Shown here in pieces: positions 8,717 through 18,136 of a stretch of 64,000 nucleotides of DNA. Numbering within the stretch: the first letter of the stretch is position 1; the number at the start of each line of letters is the position of its first letter. The DNA lies in NCBI GenBank assembly GCA_016715365.1, contig JADKAM010000005.1, positions 248,001-312,000 of the forward strand, in the 5' to 3' direction. The notes under the pieces are model-generated. The model ran no database searches, had not been told where the DNA came from, and was given only the letters and a program-made list of their open reading frames with translations. This DNA is from Chitinophagaceae bacterium. Lineage in GTDB: Bacteria; Bacteroidota; Bacteroidia; Chitinophagales; Chitinophagaceae. The translations under genes and the position numbers were made by a program.

Positions 8717-10372
8717 ATGGCCCAACAACTCATCGAATGCGTTCCAAATTTCTCAGAAGGAAATGATTTAAGCATCATCAAACAAATAACCAACGAAATT
8801 GAATCCGTTGAAGGTGTACGATTATTAAATGTAGACCCGGGCAAAGCCACCAACCGCACCGTGGTAACCATGGTAGGCGAGCCAGCTAATGTAATAGAAG
8901 CTGCCTTCAAAGCCATAAAAAAAGCCGGTGAATTAATTGACATGAGCAAACACAAAGGTGAGCATCCCCGCATGGGCGCAACTGATGTTTGTCCGCTGAT
9001 ACCCATTGCAAACATCAGCATGGAAGAAACAGCTAAGTACGCACAGCAACTCGCCAAAAGGGTAGGAGAAGAACTCAACATTCCTGTTTATTTGTATGAA
9101 GCCGCACAGCCCGATACAACAAGAAATAATTTATCGGTGATACGTGCCGGCGAATACGAGGGCTTCTTTAAAAAAATAAAAGAGCCGCAGTGGAAACCGG
9201 ATTTTGGCCCTGCCGAGTTTGATGCCAAACGTGGAGGTACCGTAATTGGTGCCAGAGATTTTTTAGTAGCATACAATATCAACCTCAATACCACCAGCAC
9301 CCGCCGTGCCAATGCCATTGCATTTGATGTACGGGAAGCCGGAAGAAATGTAGAAGTGAACGGACAAAAAGTAAATCAGCCCGGCACATTAAAAAGTGTA
9401 AAAGCCATTGGCTGGTTTATAGAAGAATATGGCGTAGCACAAATTTCCATGAACCTTACTAATATCAACATCACACCTGTGCATGTGGCTTTTGATGAAG
9501 TGTGTACCAAAGCAACAGCCCGTGGTATACGTGTTACCGGCAGTGAGTTGGTAGGCCTCATTCCTTTAAAAGCCATGACCGATGCCGGTAAATATTTTTT
9601 ACAAAAACAAAAACGCAGCATCGGGGTAAGTGAAAAAGAACTGATAAAAATTGCCATTAAAAGTATGGGGCTTGATGAACTGGGGCCTTTTAACCCTGAA
9701 GAACGCATCATTGAATATATGCTGGGCGATGAAGCCGGCAGCCGTTTAATAAATATGAAGCTCAACGACTTTGCCGACCTTACCGCCAGCGAAAGCGTTG
9801 CCCCCGGCGGCGGCTCCATCAGCGCTTATGTGGGAGCATTGGGCATCAGCCTGGGCTGTATGGTGGCCAATTTAAGCAGCCACAAAAAAGGTTGGGATGA
9901 TCGCTGGCAGGAGTTTAGCAACTGGGCGGAGAAAGGGGATAGGTATAAAAGTACTTTACTGCAATTGGTGGATGCTGATACTGCAGCTTTCAATAAAATA
10001 ATGGAAGCATTTGCTTTACCCAAGGCAACACCCGAAGAAAAAACTGCCCGTACACAAGCCATTCAGAATGCCACCAGGTACGCCATTGAAATACCTTTTA
10101 AAGTAATGCAAACCGCTTACGATAGTATGGGAGTGATTAAAGCGATGGTGATAGAAGGCAACCCCAACTCGGTTACCGATGCCGGTGTAGGTGCGCTATG
10201 TGCAAGAGCCGCTGTTATTGGTGCTTTTATGAACGTACGCATTAATGCCACGGGCTACAACGATAAAGCTTTTGTTGCCGATATTATTGCCAAAGGCAAA
10301 TCAATAGAAGACAAAACCATTGCACTGGAGGCAGAGATATTGACATTGGTGAATGAGAAAATAGGAATTTAA
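8717..10372 (+). CDS. ftcD: Bifunctional glutamate formimidoyltransferase / formimidoyl-THF cyclodeaminase
   Basis: The 551-residue protein carries both activities of the last histidine-degradation step. The N-terminal ~300 residues are the formimidoyltransferase (IECVPNFSEG at the start, and GEHPRMGATDVCPL with His83 at the position of the known catalytic His). It moves the formimino group of N-formiminoglutamate to tetrahydrofolate. From about residue 347 comes the helical cyclodeaminase domain (LTASESVAPGGGSISAYVGALG, NPNSVTDAGVGA), which releases ammonia to form methenyl-THF. Length and order match the animal-type fused FTCD. I chose the ATG at MAQQLIECVPN because upstream codons fall in repeat DNA and the conserved domain starts at once after it. 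No other hut genes are in the window. A terminator-like inverted repeat follows. Confidence 0.95.
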   Translation: MAQQLIECVPNFSEGNDLSIIKQITNEIESVEGVRLLNVDPGKATNRTVVTMVGEPANVIEAAFKAIKKAGELIDMSKHKGEHPRMGATDVCPLIPIANISMEETAKYAQQLAKRVGEELNIPVYLYEAAQPDTTRNNLSVIRAGEYEGFFKKIKEPQWKPDFGPAEFDAKRGGTVIGARDFLVAYNINLNTTSTRRANAIAFDVREAGRNVEVNGQKVNQPGTLKSVKAIGWFIEEYGVAQISMNLTNINITPVHVAFDEVCTKATARGIRVTGSELVGLIPLKAMTDAGKYFLQKQKRSIGVSEKELIKIAIKSMGLDELGPFNPEERIIEYMLGDEAGSRLINMKLNDFADLTASESVAPGGGSISAYVGALGISLGCMVANLSSHKKGWDDRWQEFSNWAEKGDRYKSTLLQLVDADTAAFNKIMEAFALPKATPEEKTARTQAIQNATRYAIEIPFKVMQTAYDSMGVIKAMVIEGNPNSVTDAGVGALCARAAVIGAFMNVRINATGYNDKAFVADIIAKGKSIEDKTIALEAEILTLVNEKIGI

Positions 10373-10389
10373 AGCAAGAATAAAAATTC

Positions 10390-10442
10390 AAAAGTCAAAA
10401 AAGTTGCGCCTTTGTTGAGGAGCTCCTTTTTTGGCTTTTTTA
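10390..10442 (+). terminator. Terminator-like inverted repeat after ftcD
   Basis: AAAAGTCAAAAAAG (10390-10403) pairs with CTTTTTTGGCTTTT (10426-10439) at 13 of 14 positions and is followed by T residues. The arm resembles the repeat at 5287. Confidence 0.5.
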
Positions 10443-10559
10443 GTTATTTGGTAACCGGCATTTTTAAGCAGCGATGCTGATGTGTCATAGTGCCATTGCT
10501 GTGTATTGAACTTTTACAACAAGCCGGGTAGTGACCAATCTCATAAAATCACTCCTTCC

Positions 10560-10586
10560 TTGGCATAATCCTTTTTATACCTTTAC
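10560..10586 (+). promoter_or_regulatory. Possible promoter of the S74 fibre-like gene
   Basis: TTGG at 10560-10563 and TACCTTTAC at 10578-10586 resemble the -33/-7 elements of Bacteroidota promoters, about 30 bases before the ATG. Spacing is a little short. Confidence 0.25.
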
Positions 10587-10617
10587 AGAAATATTTTAAA
10601 TCCAAAAAACCAACATA

Positions 10618-12498
10618 ATGAGAGTACTATTCCTGCTCGTTGTTACATCATTCCTGTCTCATGTTTCCCGGGCACAGTCATTAGCAATAAATACCACCGG
10701 TGCTGTGGCAAACAGCAGTTCAATACTGGATGTAAGCAGTACAACCAAGGGCATGCTTATTCCCAGAGTTGCGCTTCTTGCTAAAAATAATGCAGCCCCG
10801 GTAAGTTCACCTGCCACTTCATTACTGGTATATAATACGGCAATTGCAGGATCTGGAATTAACCAGGTTACAGCCGGATATTATTTTTGGGATGGTACGC
10901 AATGGACAAGGGTGATTACCGACAATAAAGAAGTGTGGAGTTTAAACGGCAATGCCGGAACCAATCCATTGAATCATTATATCGGTACAACCGATCTAAC
11001 TGCTTTCAGAATTCAAACCAATAGTTTTCCGGCCATGTACTTTAATGCCAATTCAAACTTTATAGGAATAGGTGACGAAAATCCGGGAGAAAATCTTGTT
11101 ATAAAACTAAATACAAGGGCTGTATTTCCTGTGCCCGATAATTTTTCCGGAATTCAGATAAAACCAACTTCGGCTGCTCTTGGCAGTGCAAATAATTACG
11201 GGCTTCATATTGGATTGGATAATACCCTGCAAAGTACTGCCCGTATTACGAATTATGAATCAGGAGATCTATGGTTGGGATTTAGTAATTATGATGCACT
11301 GCATTTAAAAAATGGCAGCAGGTTTATCGGCATCAATGAAGATGATCCAAAAGACAATCTTACCATTACGCTTAATTCCGCAGCAGTTGTTTCCACGCCT
11401 GATAATTATTCAGGTATCCTGCTACATTCCCCTTTCCAGGCTGGTGGTGGTAATGACCAGGGACTGCATTTCGGCCTGGACAATACTTTCATGACTACCG
11501 CCAGGTTGATGAACAATGAAAGCGGCGATCTTTTTTTGGGAACCAATAAAATTGGTATGCTTTATCTGAAATCCAGCAACCGCTTTATTGGCATCAATGA
11601 AGATAATCCAAAAGACAATCTTACAATTACACTTAATCCTGCGGCAGTTGTTTCCACGCCTGATAATTATTCAGGTATTTTGCTCCATTCCCCTTTCCAG
11701 GTTGGTGGCGGTAATAATCAGGGTTTACATATTGGCCTGGATAATTCATTTATGAATACCGCCCGGGTTATGAATAATGAGAGCGGCGATCTTTTTTTAG
11801 GAACCAATAAGATTGAAATGATTCACCTGAAAGGCAGTAACCGGTATGTGGGTGTAAATACCAGTAACCCGTATCATTCATTTAGTGTAATGATTGCAAC
11901 CAATGCCGTTTTTACAACTCCTTATGATGGCTTAAGTGTGATGACACCAAACAATCCTGCCAATGCTGCTTCTGGCCTGGTAGTAGGCAGCGACCCCTCT
12001 AACTACTTTGACAAAGGAGTTTGGAACTATGATAACGGAAAGATCGCTTTTGGTACAAATAACCTGGAGCAGGTAACCATCACCAGTGCCGGAGATGTGG
12101 GTATCGGTATTACAGGTCCCTCACAAAAATTACATGTTATTGGAAACATCCTGGCTTCAGGAACAATCACCCCATCCGACATCCGGTATAAAAAAAATAT
12201 TCAACCAATCATTTCTCCCTTGCTTAAATTAAACCAGATAAACGGGGTAACCTATCAGTACAGAGCAAATGAATTTCCTGCAATGGGTTTCACCGAAGCC
12301 AATCAAATGGGATTTATAGCCCAGGAAGTGGAAAAAGTATTTCCTGAACTGGTTTTTACAGATAAGCAGGGATATAAGGCGGTAGACTATCCTAAAATAA
12401 TGCCTGTGTTGGTAGAAGCCATCAAAGACCAGCAGGTACAGATAAATGAACTAAAACAAAAACTGGAGAACCTGGAAAAAAGAGTAATCAAAAACTGA
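10618..12498 (+). CDS. Secreted repeat protein with S74 intramolecular chaperone domain
   Basis: The 626-residue protein has a signal peptide (MRVLFLLVVTSFLSHVSRAQS) and a Bacteroidota-type N-terminal module (SSILDVSSTTKGMLIPR). Three near-tandem ~87-residue repeats follow, starting FIGI.E..P and ending near K..NR. The C-terminal ~110 residues begin at SDIRYKKNI and contain MGFIAQEVEKVFPELV, the hallmark of the peptidase S74 / endosialidase chaperone domain. It helps trimeric beta-helical fibres fold and then usually cleaves itself off at a Ser of the SDxRxK motif; Ser and Lys are both present. The C-terminus (IKDQQVQINELKQKLENLEKR) is a coiled coil consistent with a trimer. In phages such proteins are tail spikes; in Chitinophagaceae many are chromosomal secreted proteins. 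A surface fibre is my inference; no phage genes are adjacent. Confidence 0.85.
   Translation: MRVLFLLVVTSFLSHVSRAQSLAINTTGAVANSSSILDVSSTTKGMLIPRVALLAKNNAAPVSSPATSLLVYNTAIAGSGINQVTAGYYFWDGTQWTRVITDNKEVWSLNGNAGTNPLNHYIGTTDLTAFRIQTNSFPAMYFNANSNFIGIGDENPGENLVIKLNTRAVFPVPDNFSGIQIKPTSAALGSANNYGLHIGLDNTLQSTARITNYESGDLWLGFSNYDALHLKNGSRFIGINEDDPKDNLTITLNSAAVVSTPDNYSGILLHSPFQAGGGNDQGLHFGLDNTFMTTARLMNNESGDLFLGTNKIGMLYLKSSNRFIGINEDNPKDNLTITLNPAAVVSTPDNYSGILLHSPFQVGGGNNQGLHIGLDNSFMNTARVMNNESGDLFLGTNKIEMIHLKGSNRYVGVNTSNPYHSFSVMIATNAVFTTPYDGLSVMTPNNPANAASGLVVGSDPSNYFDKGVWNYDNGKIAFGTNNLEQVTITSAGDVGIGITGPSQKLHVIGNILASGTITPSDIRYKKNIQPIISPLLKLNQINGVTYQYRANEFPAMGFTEANQMGFIAQEVEKVFPELVFTDKQGYKAVDYPKIMPVLVEAIKDQQVQINELKQKLENLEKRVIKN
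11059..11844 (+). repeat. Three ~261-264-bp internal tandem repeats
   Basis: Units 11059-11322, 11323-11583 and 11584-11844. The second and third are nearly identical in DNA (long shared stretches such as CCAAAAGACAATCTTAC), and the first is diverged. They encode the ~87-residue fibre repeats of the S74 protein. Confidence 0.9.
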
Positions 12499-12501
12499 TT
12501 T

Positions 12502-12663
12502 TTAAAATAACTGCCGGGTACCGGCGTCGTGGAGTTTTTGTTTGGCGTAGGTCTTCTCATTCACCCACAAGCCAACTCCCACAACAGTATTGGCCGCCGT
12601 TTGGTCTCTGGCCAACTGCGAAAAATATCCTGCTTTATAAATTGGATTAAATTCATTTACCAT
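12502..12663 (-). CDS. Possible small ORF or gene remnant
   Basis: A 53-codon frame on the minus strand between two + strand genes encodes MVNEFNPIYKAGYFSQLARD, then a VGVGLWVNEKTYAK stretch. Its amino-acid composition looks like real protein rather than noise. The frame has no stop for a further stretch upstream, so it could be the tail end of a longer lost gene. I do not recognise the family. Reading frame and composition are the only evidence. Confidence 0.3.
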   Translation of the reverse strand: MVNEFNPIYKAGYFSQLARDQTAANTVVGVGLWVNEKTYAKQKLHDAGTRQLF

Positions 12664-12696
12664 GTAACTTGTAATGCATTTTAAATCATCCCAATT

Positions 12697-13995
12697 ATGA
12701 AAATGAATCTTACACTGGTAACAGTAATTGCCCTATTGTTTTTTGCAGGTTGCAGTAAATCTGGTCCATCTAATCCAATCACCCCAACACCTGTAGTAAC
12801 TGTACCTGTGGTTAGCGGCACTACAGCCGTTAGCGCCGTTACCGGTACTACTGCAGTAAGCGGTGGCAATATAACAGCTGATGGTGGCGCTGCCATTACA
12901 GCCCGTGGTGTTTGCTGGAATACAACAACAAACCCAACAGTCGCAAATTTTAAAACCGTTGATGGGAGCGGAACAGGAGCTTTTACCAGTAACATAACCG
13001 GATTAAGTGCAGGTACAGTTTATTATCTGCGGTCGTATGCAACAAATAGTGCGGGAACTGCTTATGGCAGCGAAGTAAGTTTTACAACTACGGCTACGCC
13101 TGTTGATGTGTATGCATCAGGGGTTTTCATGAATGGTAATTCTAGTGCCCCGGCTGTTTGGAAAAACGGGATTCCAACTGCTTTAACACCTGCACCCACA
13201 GGTACGGGTTCAGCGCATTCAGTTTTTGTTTCAGGTAACGATGTATATGTGGTTGGGTACGATCATAATGGTTTGGGACATATGCCCGCTTTTTGGAAAA
13301 ACGGTGTTCGTACATTTTTAACGAACGGTTTTAGTGGAGGCGGTATGGCCTGGTCTGCTTATGTGTCCGGCACAGATGTTTATATAGTTGGAAACTCTAG
13401 TGGCCAGGTTTCTAATATGGCAACGATTTGGAAAAATGGAGTGGCCACATTTTTATCAACGGGAACAGGTTCAGCCGCATCAGTTTATGTTTCCGGGACA
13501 GATGTTTACGTGGCGGGCAGCGAGGGTACCGAGGCAAAGATCTGGAAAAATGGAGTGGCCACTTCTTTAGGAGTTAATACAAGTATTGATTGGATTACCG
13601 TATCGGGTAATGACGTGTATGCTGCCGGTGGCCAGGGAGGAATAGCGAAGGTCTGGAAAAATGGGGTGCCTACTTCTTTAACCAATGGCTCGTTCAATGC
13701 TTATGTATATTCTGTTTATGTTTCCGGTACGGATGTTTATGCAGCGGGATTTGAAAATAATGCAAACAATAAAACAGTGGCTAAAGTTTGGAAAAACGGT
13801 GTGCCCACTTCGTTAGGTGATGGGAATACGTCAACGAGAGTATATTCTGTTTATGGTTCGGGGACAGATATTTATGTAGGTGGATATGAATATGATGGTA
13901 CTAAATATATAGCAAAACTATGGAAGAACGCTGAATTGGTGCCTCTACAGAATTCTGGAAATGACGCATATATTACAGGGATATTTGTGAAATAA
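12697..13995 (+). CDS. Lipoprotein with FN3-like domain and seven WKNG repeats
   Basis: The 432-residue protein starts with a lipoprotein signal (LLFFAGC, lipidated Cys19) and a proline/threonine linker. One fibronectin-type module follows (about residues 36-130: GGAAITARGVCWNTT, YYLRSYATNSAGTAYGSEV). The rest is seven copies of a ~40-45-residue unit, VYVSGTDVYVAG...AKIWKNGVATSL; the last ends KLWKNA. Seven such units, each with a beta hairpin and a Trp, suggest a seven-bladed beta-propeller displayed on the outer membrane surface. No catalytic pattern is visible; binding of a ligand or polysaccharide is a guess. It follows the S74 protein gene on the same strand with about 200 bases between them, so linkage in one transcript is uncertain. 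Confidence 0.8.
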   Translation: MKMNLTLVTVIALLFFAGCSKSGPSNPITPTPVVTVPVVSGTTAVSAVTGTTAVSGGNITADGGAAITARGVCWNTTTNPTVANFKTVDGSGTGAFTSNITGLSAGTVYYLRSYATNSAGTAYGSEVSFTTTATPVDVYASGVFMNGNSSAPAVWKNGIPTALTPAPTGTGSAHSVFVSGNDVYVVGYDHNGLGHMPAFWKNGVRTFLTNGFSGGGMAWSAYVSGTDVYIVGNSSGQVSNMATIWKNGVATFLSTGTGSAASVYVSGTDVYVAGSEGTEAKIWKNGVATSLGVNTSIDWITVSGNDVYAAGGQGGIAKVWKNGVPTSLTNGSFNAYVYSVYVSGTDVYAAGFENNANNKTVAKVWKNGVPTSLGDGNTSTRVYSVYGSGTDIYVGGYEYDGTKYIAKLWKNAELVPLQNSGNDAYITGIFVK

Positions 13996-14398
13996 ATAAT
14001 TAACACAGTTTCCGTCAAACTTGCGCATACTAAGTTAAAAAGTAAATAAACAATGCAATATTCCAGGCCGTTGTATTAATTTGTTATATACATGAATGAT
14101 TGATCTTTTCAATGCTGAATAAAAGATGGTGGCAGGTCCATCGCATACGCTGTGCAGATAGTGTTTACAAACCACCTGAAGGTCCTCTGGCCCCGGTGTT
14201 CTCTACCCAATCATCAAATTCAAACGAAATATTTTTGAGATCACTGTTGCCTTTTCTGTTCTACCGGTTTCCCGATATGCATCGGAACAGGTGTAACTGT
14301 ACTTGAGGACATAAGCCAAGCCGAAAAATCCAAAATTTTTCTTTGTAACAAACTTCAGTAACTTTAAGCAACTCAATCTTCATTTAAAATTTCTGTTT
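13996..14398. other. Gene-poor spacer with a possible relic
   Basis: No convincing gene. A minus-strand stop-to-stop frame (14165-14260) reads ...ISFEFDDWVENTGARGPSGGL and ends at a stop, which looks like the C-terminal end of a lost protein. CCCGATATGCATC near 14271 recurs near 15812. Open frames on the + strand lack coding character. Confidence 0.4.
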
Positions 14399-15766
14399 AT
14401 GTCAAAGCATTGGAGCCGCCGTGATGCCATCAGGGCATTGGGATTAACTTTTGGAACCATGGCAATGCCTGCTGCTGCCTGGGCTGTTGATGAAAATAAA
14501 CACCCCATTTTATTACCCGATAAAAAATTACACTTAGACAAATCCGTTACAGCCATAACCTGCGGTGCAGGTGCCCGGGGCAATGTGTATGGTAATTATG
14601 CCCTAAAATATCCGGAGCAGCTCGATATTGTAGGTGTAGCCGAACCCATTGCCCTGCGTAATGAACGCTACACAAAAAAACACAACATAAAAGAAGAGAA
14701 CCGTTTTAATACCTGGGAAGATGTTTTTAATCGTCCCAAATTTGCCGATGCCATCATTATAACCACACCCGATAACCTTCACTATGGCCCCTGTATGAAG
14801 GCTTTGGAAATGGGTTATGATGTGCTGCTCGAGAAACCAATATCACCCAGTGAAAAAGAATGCCGCGAAATTTTAGCACTGTCGAAGAAGACCGGCAGAA
14901 TAGTTGCCGTATGCCATGTGTTGCGCTATTCACCTTACTTTATTAAGCTCAGAGAGATCATACAAAGTGGTGTATTGGGAGAAGTGGTAAGCATACAGCA
15001 CCTGGAGCCCATTCAGCATATTCATATGAGCCACTCTTATGTGCGTGGCAACTGGCATAACAGTAAGGCAACCACGCCCATTATTTTAGCCAAATCATGT
15101 CACGACCTTGATATCATAAAATGGATGGTAGATAAACCCTGCACCCACATACAGGCATTTGGAAGTTTACAATGGTTTACTCAAAAAAATGCCCCGCAGG
15201 GTAGTACCGCACGTTGTACAGATGGTTGTGCAGTAGAAAATAAATGTCCTTACTCGGCCCTGGAAATTTATTACCGTAAAAGAAGCTGGAACTATGTCTT
15301 CGACCTGCCGGAAGAAAAAGATAAACAGGCAGCATTTGTTTTGGAAAAATTAAAAACCACCAATTATGGCCGCTGTGTTTACCGTATGGAAAACGACCAG
15401 CCGGATCACTATACCACCAATATTTTATTTGAGGGCGGACTTACTGCAGCTTTTTCCATGGAAGCCTTCACCTCTTACGACGGAAGAAGAACCAGGGTAA
15501 TGGGAAGCCTGGGTGATATAACCGGAGATATGACCTCATTTATCATGACCGATTTTTTAACCGGTAAAAAAACTGAATGGAAACAGGAGTCGGATGGACA
15601 TGGTGGAGGAGACTGGCGCCTCGTAACCGATTGGATAAACGCCGTAGCGCAACAGAACCCGGCATTACTTACTTCAACCATTGATGCCTCTATTGAAAGT
15701 CATGTTATGGGTTTTATGGCAGAGGAAAGCAGGAAGAAAAATAAAGTTATGAAGGTGAAATTATAA
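14399..15766 (+). CDS. Tat-exported Gfo/Idh/MocA family oxidoreductase
   Basis: The 455-residue protein opens with a twin-arginine signal (WSRRDAIRALG...MPAAAWA), so it should be exported folded to the periplasm. The Rossmann NAD(P)-binding core follows (AITCGAGARGNVYG, VAEPIALR, DAIIITTPDNLHY). The family's EKP motif is at LEKPISPSEKEC, and HDLDIIKWMV fits the catalytic region. It has a cysteine-rich insert (RCTDGCAVENKCPYS) and is longer than classic glucose-fructose oxidoreductases; similar proteins occur widely in Bacteroidota as predicted sugar or aminosugar dehydrogenases or glycosidases. Substrate cannot be told. Neighbours on both sides face the other way or are far off, so it is probably monocistronic. 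Confidence 0.88.
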   Translation: MSKHWSRRDAIRALGLTFGTMAMPAAAWAVDENKHPILLPDKKLHLDKSVTAITCGAGARGNVYGNYALKYPEQLDIVGVAEPIALRNERYTKKHNIKEENRFNTWEDVFNRPKFADAIIITTPDNLHYGPCMKALEMGYDVLLEKPISPSEKECREILALSKKTGRIVAVCHVLRYSPYFIKLREIIQSGVLGEVVSIQHLEPIQHIHMSHSYVRGNWHNSKATTPIILAKSCHDLDIIKWMVDKPCTHIQAFGSLQWFTQKNAPQGSTARCTDGCAVENKCPYSALEIYYRKRSWNYVFDLPEEKDKQAAFVLEKLKTTNYGRCVYRMENDQPDHYTTNILFEGGLTAAFSMEAFTSYDGRRTRVMGSLGDITGDMTSFIMTDFLTGKKTEWKQESDGHGGGDWRLVTDWINAVAQQNPALLTSTIDASIESHVMGFMAEESRKKNKVMKVKL

Positions 15767-15918
15767 ACAGAGTATAAAATCTGGTTTTCTGCCTGCGGGC
15801 TGCTAAGGGTTTCCCGATATGCATCCTATCTTGTGGACAGCTCTTAGTGTGTGAAAAATGATTAATGAAAATAGTCGTTTTCTGCTACTTCGCAAGCGTT
15901 ACTTTTTGCTTATGTGTA

Positions 15919-17076
15919 TTACAAAATTCCGGGTTCAACCTTACCAGGCACCAGTCCAAGGTCTTCTTTTTCATCCTGTTCAATAGCGGCAATTTCTGCA
16001 GTAAATATGAGGCCGTTGGCAGCGGCATGTTCAGCAGCTTTTACGGTGTGTTCGGTAAGTATCATTTCTACACCTGTTGTTTTTAATTCAAGCGCAACCT
16101 CTTGTGCAATTTCCTGTTTGCTGCCTGCAACTATATCCCGTATATAAATGCAAATGATACGCCCCGGAAAATGTTTCACCACTTCCTGGTAAATACGGGG
16201 GTCCTGTTCACCACTATCTCCAACCAATACAAAATTCAGATGCGGGTAAGTGTCCAGTATATGTTTGATGGCTGTAAACTTATGGCTCAAATAATCGCCA
16301 CTCATAAAAGATTCACTTTGTAATCCAAAATCCCGCAGCAATAAAGGTCCCTGGGGAATGTCGTGGTGATCCATATAATCTATCAGCAGATCGTACAGGT
16401 TCCAGGGGCTGCTGCTTACATAAAAAAAGGGGTTATTGCGTTTACCGTTGCGCCCCAGTTGCAGACTCTGGTAAAATGCAGTAACACCTGCAAAAGGCAG
16501 GCGGGTAACGGCATTACTGAAGAGTACCGTTTTGCCCATGGCTACCAGGTTGGTTGCACCGGTGCGTATGATGGTATCATCAATATCGCTGATGATACCA
16601 TACTCTGCATCAGCAGGCGGTATCATCATCTCTGCATTAACAGCAGCATTTATAAAAGGGCCGGGTGCACCTATCAGTTGCAGTGGTATGGTTAGGTAAA
16701 GTTCCTGGGTAAGCAGGGGTGTGGCCGGTTGAAAGTTAAAAACAAAATAGCCTTCTTTATCTGTAACGGTTTGATGTTGCTCTCCCGGTAAATTTAATTG
16801 CAGTTTTGCTCCGGGCACTTCATCCGTTTCAAACCGCTTGTACATATTGAGCAGGTTGGTAAATAAATGATCGGCTTTGCTACCGGCAGCTATTTTTTTA
16901 TCTTCCAGCACACGCCCCCTCACATATACATGGTTGGGGGTGCCATAAGTTCTGAAGGGGAGTACATGTATGTTATTAATAGTGCCCAGCCGCTGGCGCA
17001 GGCGGTAAACCTGCTTATCAAACATATCATCCAGCTGTATGGCAGTATTCAGCAGTTTCTTTTTCCAGTTTTGCAT
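15919..17076 (-). CDS. DUF2183 (App1-type) phosphatase domain protein
   Basis: The 385-residue protein (from MQNWKKKLLN) has an N-terminal region with an Ig-like insert (GAKLQLNLPGE..TVTDKEGYFVFNF), then the HAD-like DUF2183 catalytic core. The DxDxT signature is IISDIDDTIIRTG (about residues 161-173), followed by FFYVSSSPWNLYDLL and the acidic motif FVLVGDSGEQDP. Yeast App1 with this core is a Mg-dependent phosphatidate phosphatase, so a lipid phosphatase role is likely but unproven here. No signal peptide is evident. A methionine 18 codons upstream is in frame (start 17130), but I prefer 17076 because the extra residues look non-conserved. Transcribed convergently with the upstream oxidoreductase gene. 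Confidence 0.85.
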   Translation of the reverse strand: MQNWKKKLLNTAIQLDDMFDKQVYRLRQRLGTINNIHVLPFRTYGTPNHVYVRGRVLEDKKIAAGSKADHLFTNLLNMYKRFETDEVPGAKLQLNLPGEQHQTVTDKEGYFVFNFQPATPLLTQELYLTIPLQLIGAPGPFINAAVNAEMMIPPADAEYGIISDIDDTIIRTGATNLVAMGKTVLFSNAVTRLPFAGVTAFYQSLQLGRNGKRNNPFFYVSSSPWNLYDLLIDYMDHHDIPQGPLLLRDFGLQSESFMSGDYLSHKFTAIKHILDTYPHLNFVLVGDSGEQDPRIYQEVVKHFPGRIICIYIRDIVAGSKQEIAQEVALELKTTGVEMILTEHTVKAAEHAAANGLIFTAEIAAIEQDEKEDLGLVPGKVEPGIL

Positions 17077-17385
17077 AAAGTGTAACTTACAAATTTTGAA
17101 CCAATGACCAATGATTTGCCTATGTTTCAACTGCCCATCCGGCGAAACTGTTTACTTCTGTAATCAGTAAAAATAAAATGTAAAGTTTATGGAATCACTG
17201 AAGCCTTTTAGTGCTTTCCGGATTGTATCTGGGTGTAAAAAAACGAGACCTGAAATAGATCAATCACCCGCTTGTAAAAACGTATGAATTATGCAACAAT
17301 TTCTTACAAGCCTGTAACATTTTGCACAAGCTTTGAGCTGACCTTTAGGGCGTTTATTTTTTTTAACGCTTTCTAAAATAATAAC

Positions 17386-18069
17386 ATGAACATACTGATG
17401 GTATTAACCTCTCACAGTGCACTGGGAGATACGGGTGAAAAAACCGGATTTTGGGTGGAAGAATTTGCAGCTCCTTATTATGTACTGGCCGATGCCGGAG
17501 CGGTAATAACCATTGCCTCGCCGGCAGGCGGACAGCCTCCTGTTGATCCCAAGAGCGAAGCGGCGGATGCACAAACCCCGGCAACAGAAAGGTTTTACAA
17601 AGATTTTGAAGCAATTGATAAAGTGGCAAACTCGGTAAAGCTAAGTGATGTAAAAGAAGCCGATTTCGATGCTGTTTTTTATCCGGGTGGTCATGGCCCG
17701 TTGTGGGACCTGGCAAATGATACCAACTCCATTCTGTTAATACAAGACTTTTATAAAAATAAAAAACCGATTGGCTTTGTGTGTCATGCACCTGCTGCGT
17801 TAATTAAGGTAAAAGATGAAAATGGCGAAGCGCTGGTGAAGGGAAAAATGGTAACAGGCTTTTCAAATGCAGAAGAAGAAGCCGTGCAATTAACAAAAGT
17901 AGTTCCTTTTTTATTGGAAGATGAATTAAAAAAACTGGGGGCACTGTACAGCAATGGGGCCGATTGGAGTTCTTATACAAAGCAGGATGGATTGCTTATC
18001 ACCGGCCAAAACCCGGCATCTTCTGCAGCAGTGGCAACATTACTTTTAGCAGCTGTTAACGATAAATAA
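17386..18069 (+). CDS. DJ-1/PfpI superfamily protein (Hsp31-like glutamine amidotransferase fold)
   Basis: The 227-residue protein has the class I Hsp31-like layout: MNILMVLTSH, TGFWVEEFAAPYYV containing the catalytic Glu, FYPGGHGPLWDL, and nucleophile Cys133 with His134 in the elbow GFVCHAPAAL. Family members act as glyoxalase III (methylglyoxal to lactate), protein deglycases or holding chaperones in the cytosol. It is followed after 67 bases by a small cupin protein on the same strand, suggesting a stress-response pair, but a gap hairpin was not found and co-transcription is only inferred. Confidence 0.9.
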   Translation: MNILMVLTSHSALGDTGEKTGFWVEEFAAPYYVLADAGAVITIASPAGGQPPVDPKSEAADAQTPATERFYKDFEAIDKVANSVKLSDVKEADFDAVFYPGGHGPLWDLANDTNSILLIQDFYKNKKPIGFVCHAPAALIKVKDENGEALVKGKMVTGFSNAEEEAVQLTKVVPFLLEDELKKLGALYSNGADWSSYTKQDGLLITGQNPASSAAVATLLLAAVNDK

Positions 18070-18136
18070 TTGTTTAAAAAAGAGCAAAGCAGATATCCCT
18101 GATCACAGGATTATTTAATGTTTAAAAACAATAATT

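Noticed and set aside
10618..12498. Prophage tail-fibre locus
   Set aside because: An S74 domain is present but no other phage gene is within several kb; chromosomal secreted S74 proteins are common in Chitinophagaceae.
14100..14306. 68-codon + strand frame
   Set aside because: Composition is unlike protein, no signal or motif, and a more protein-like relic lies on the other strand.
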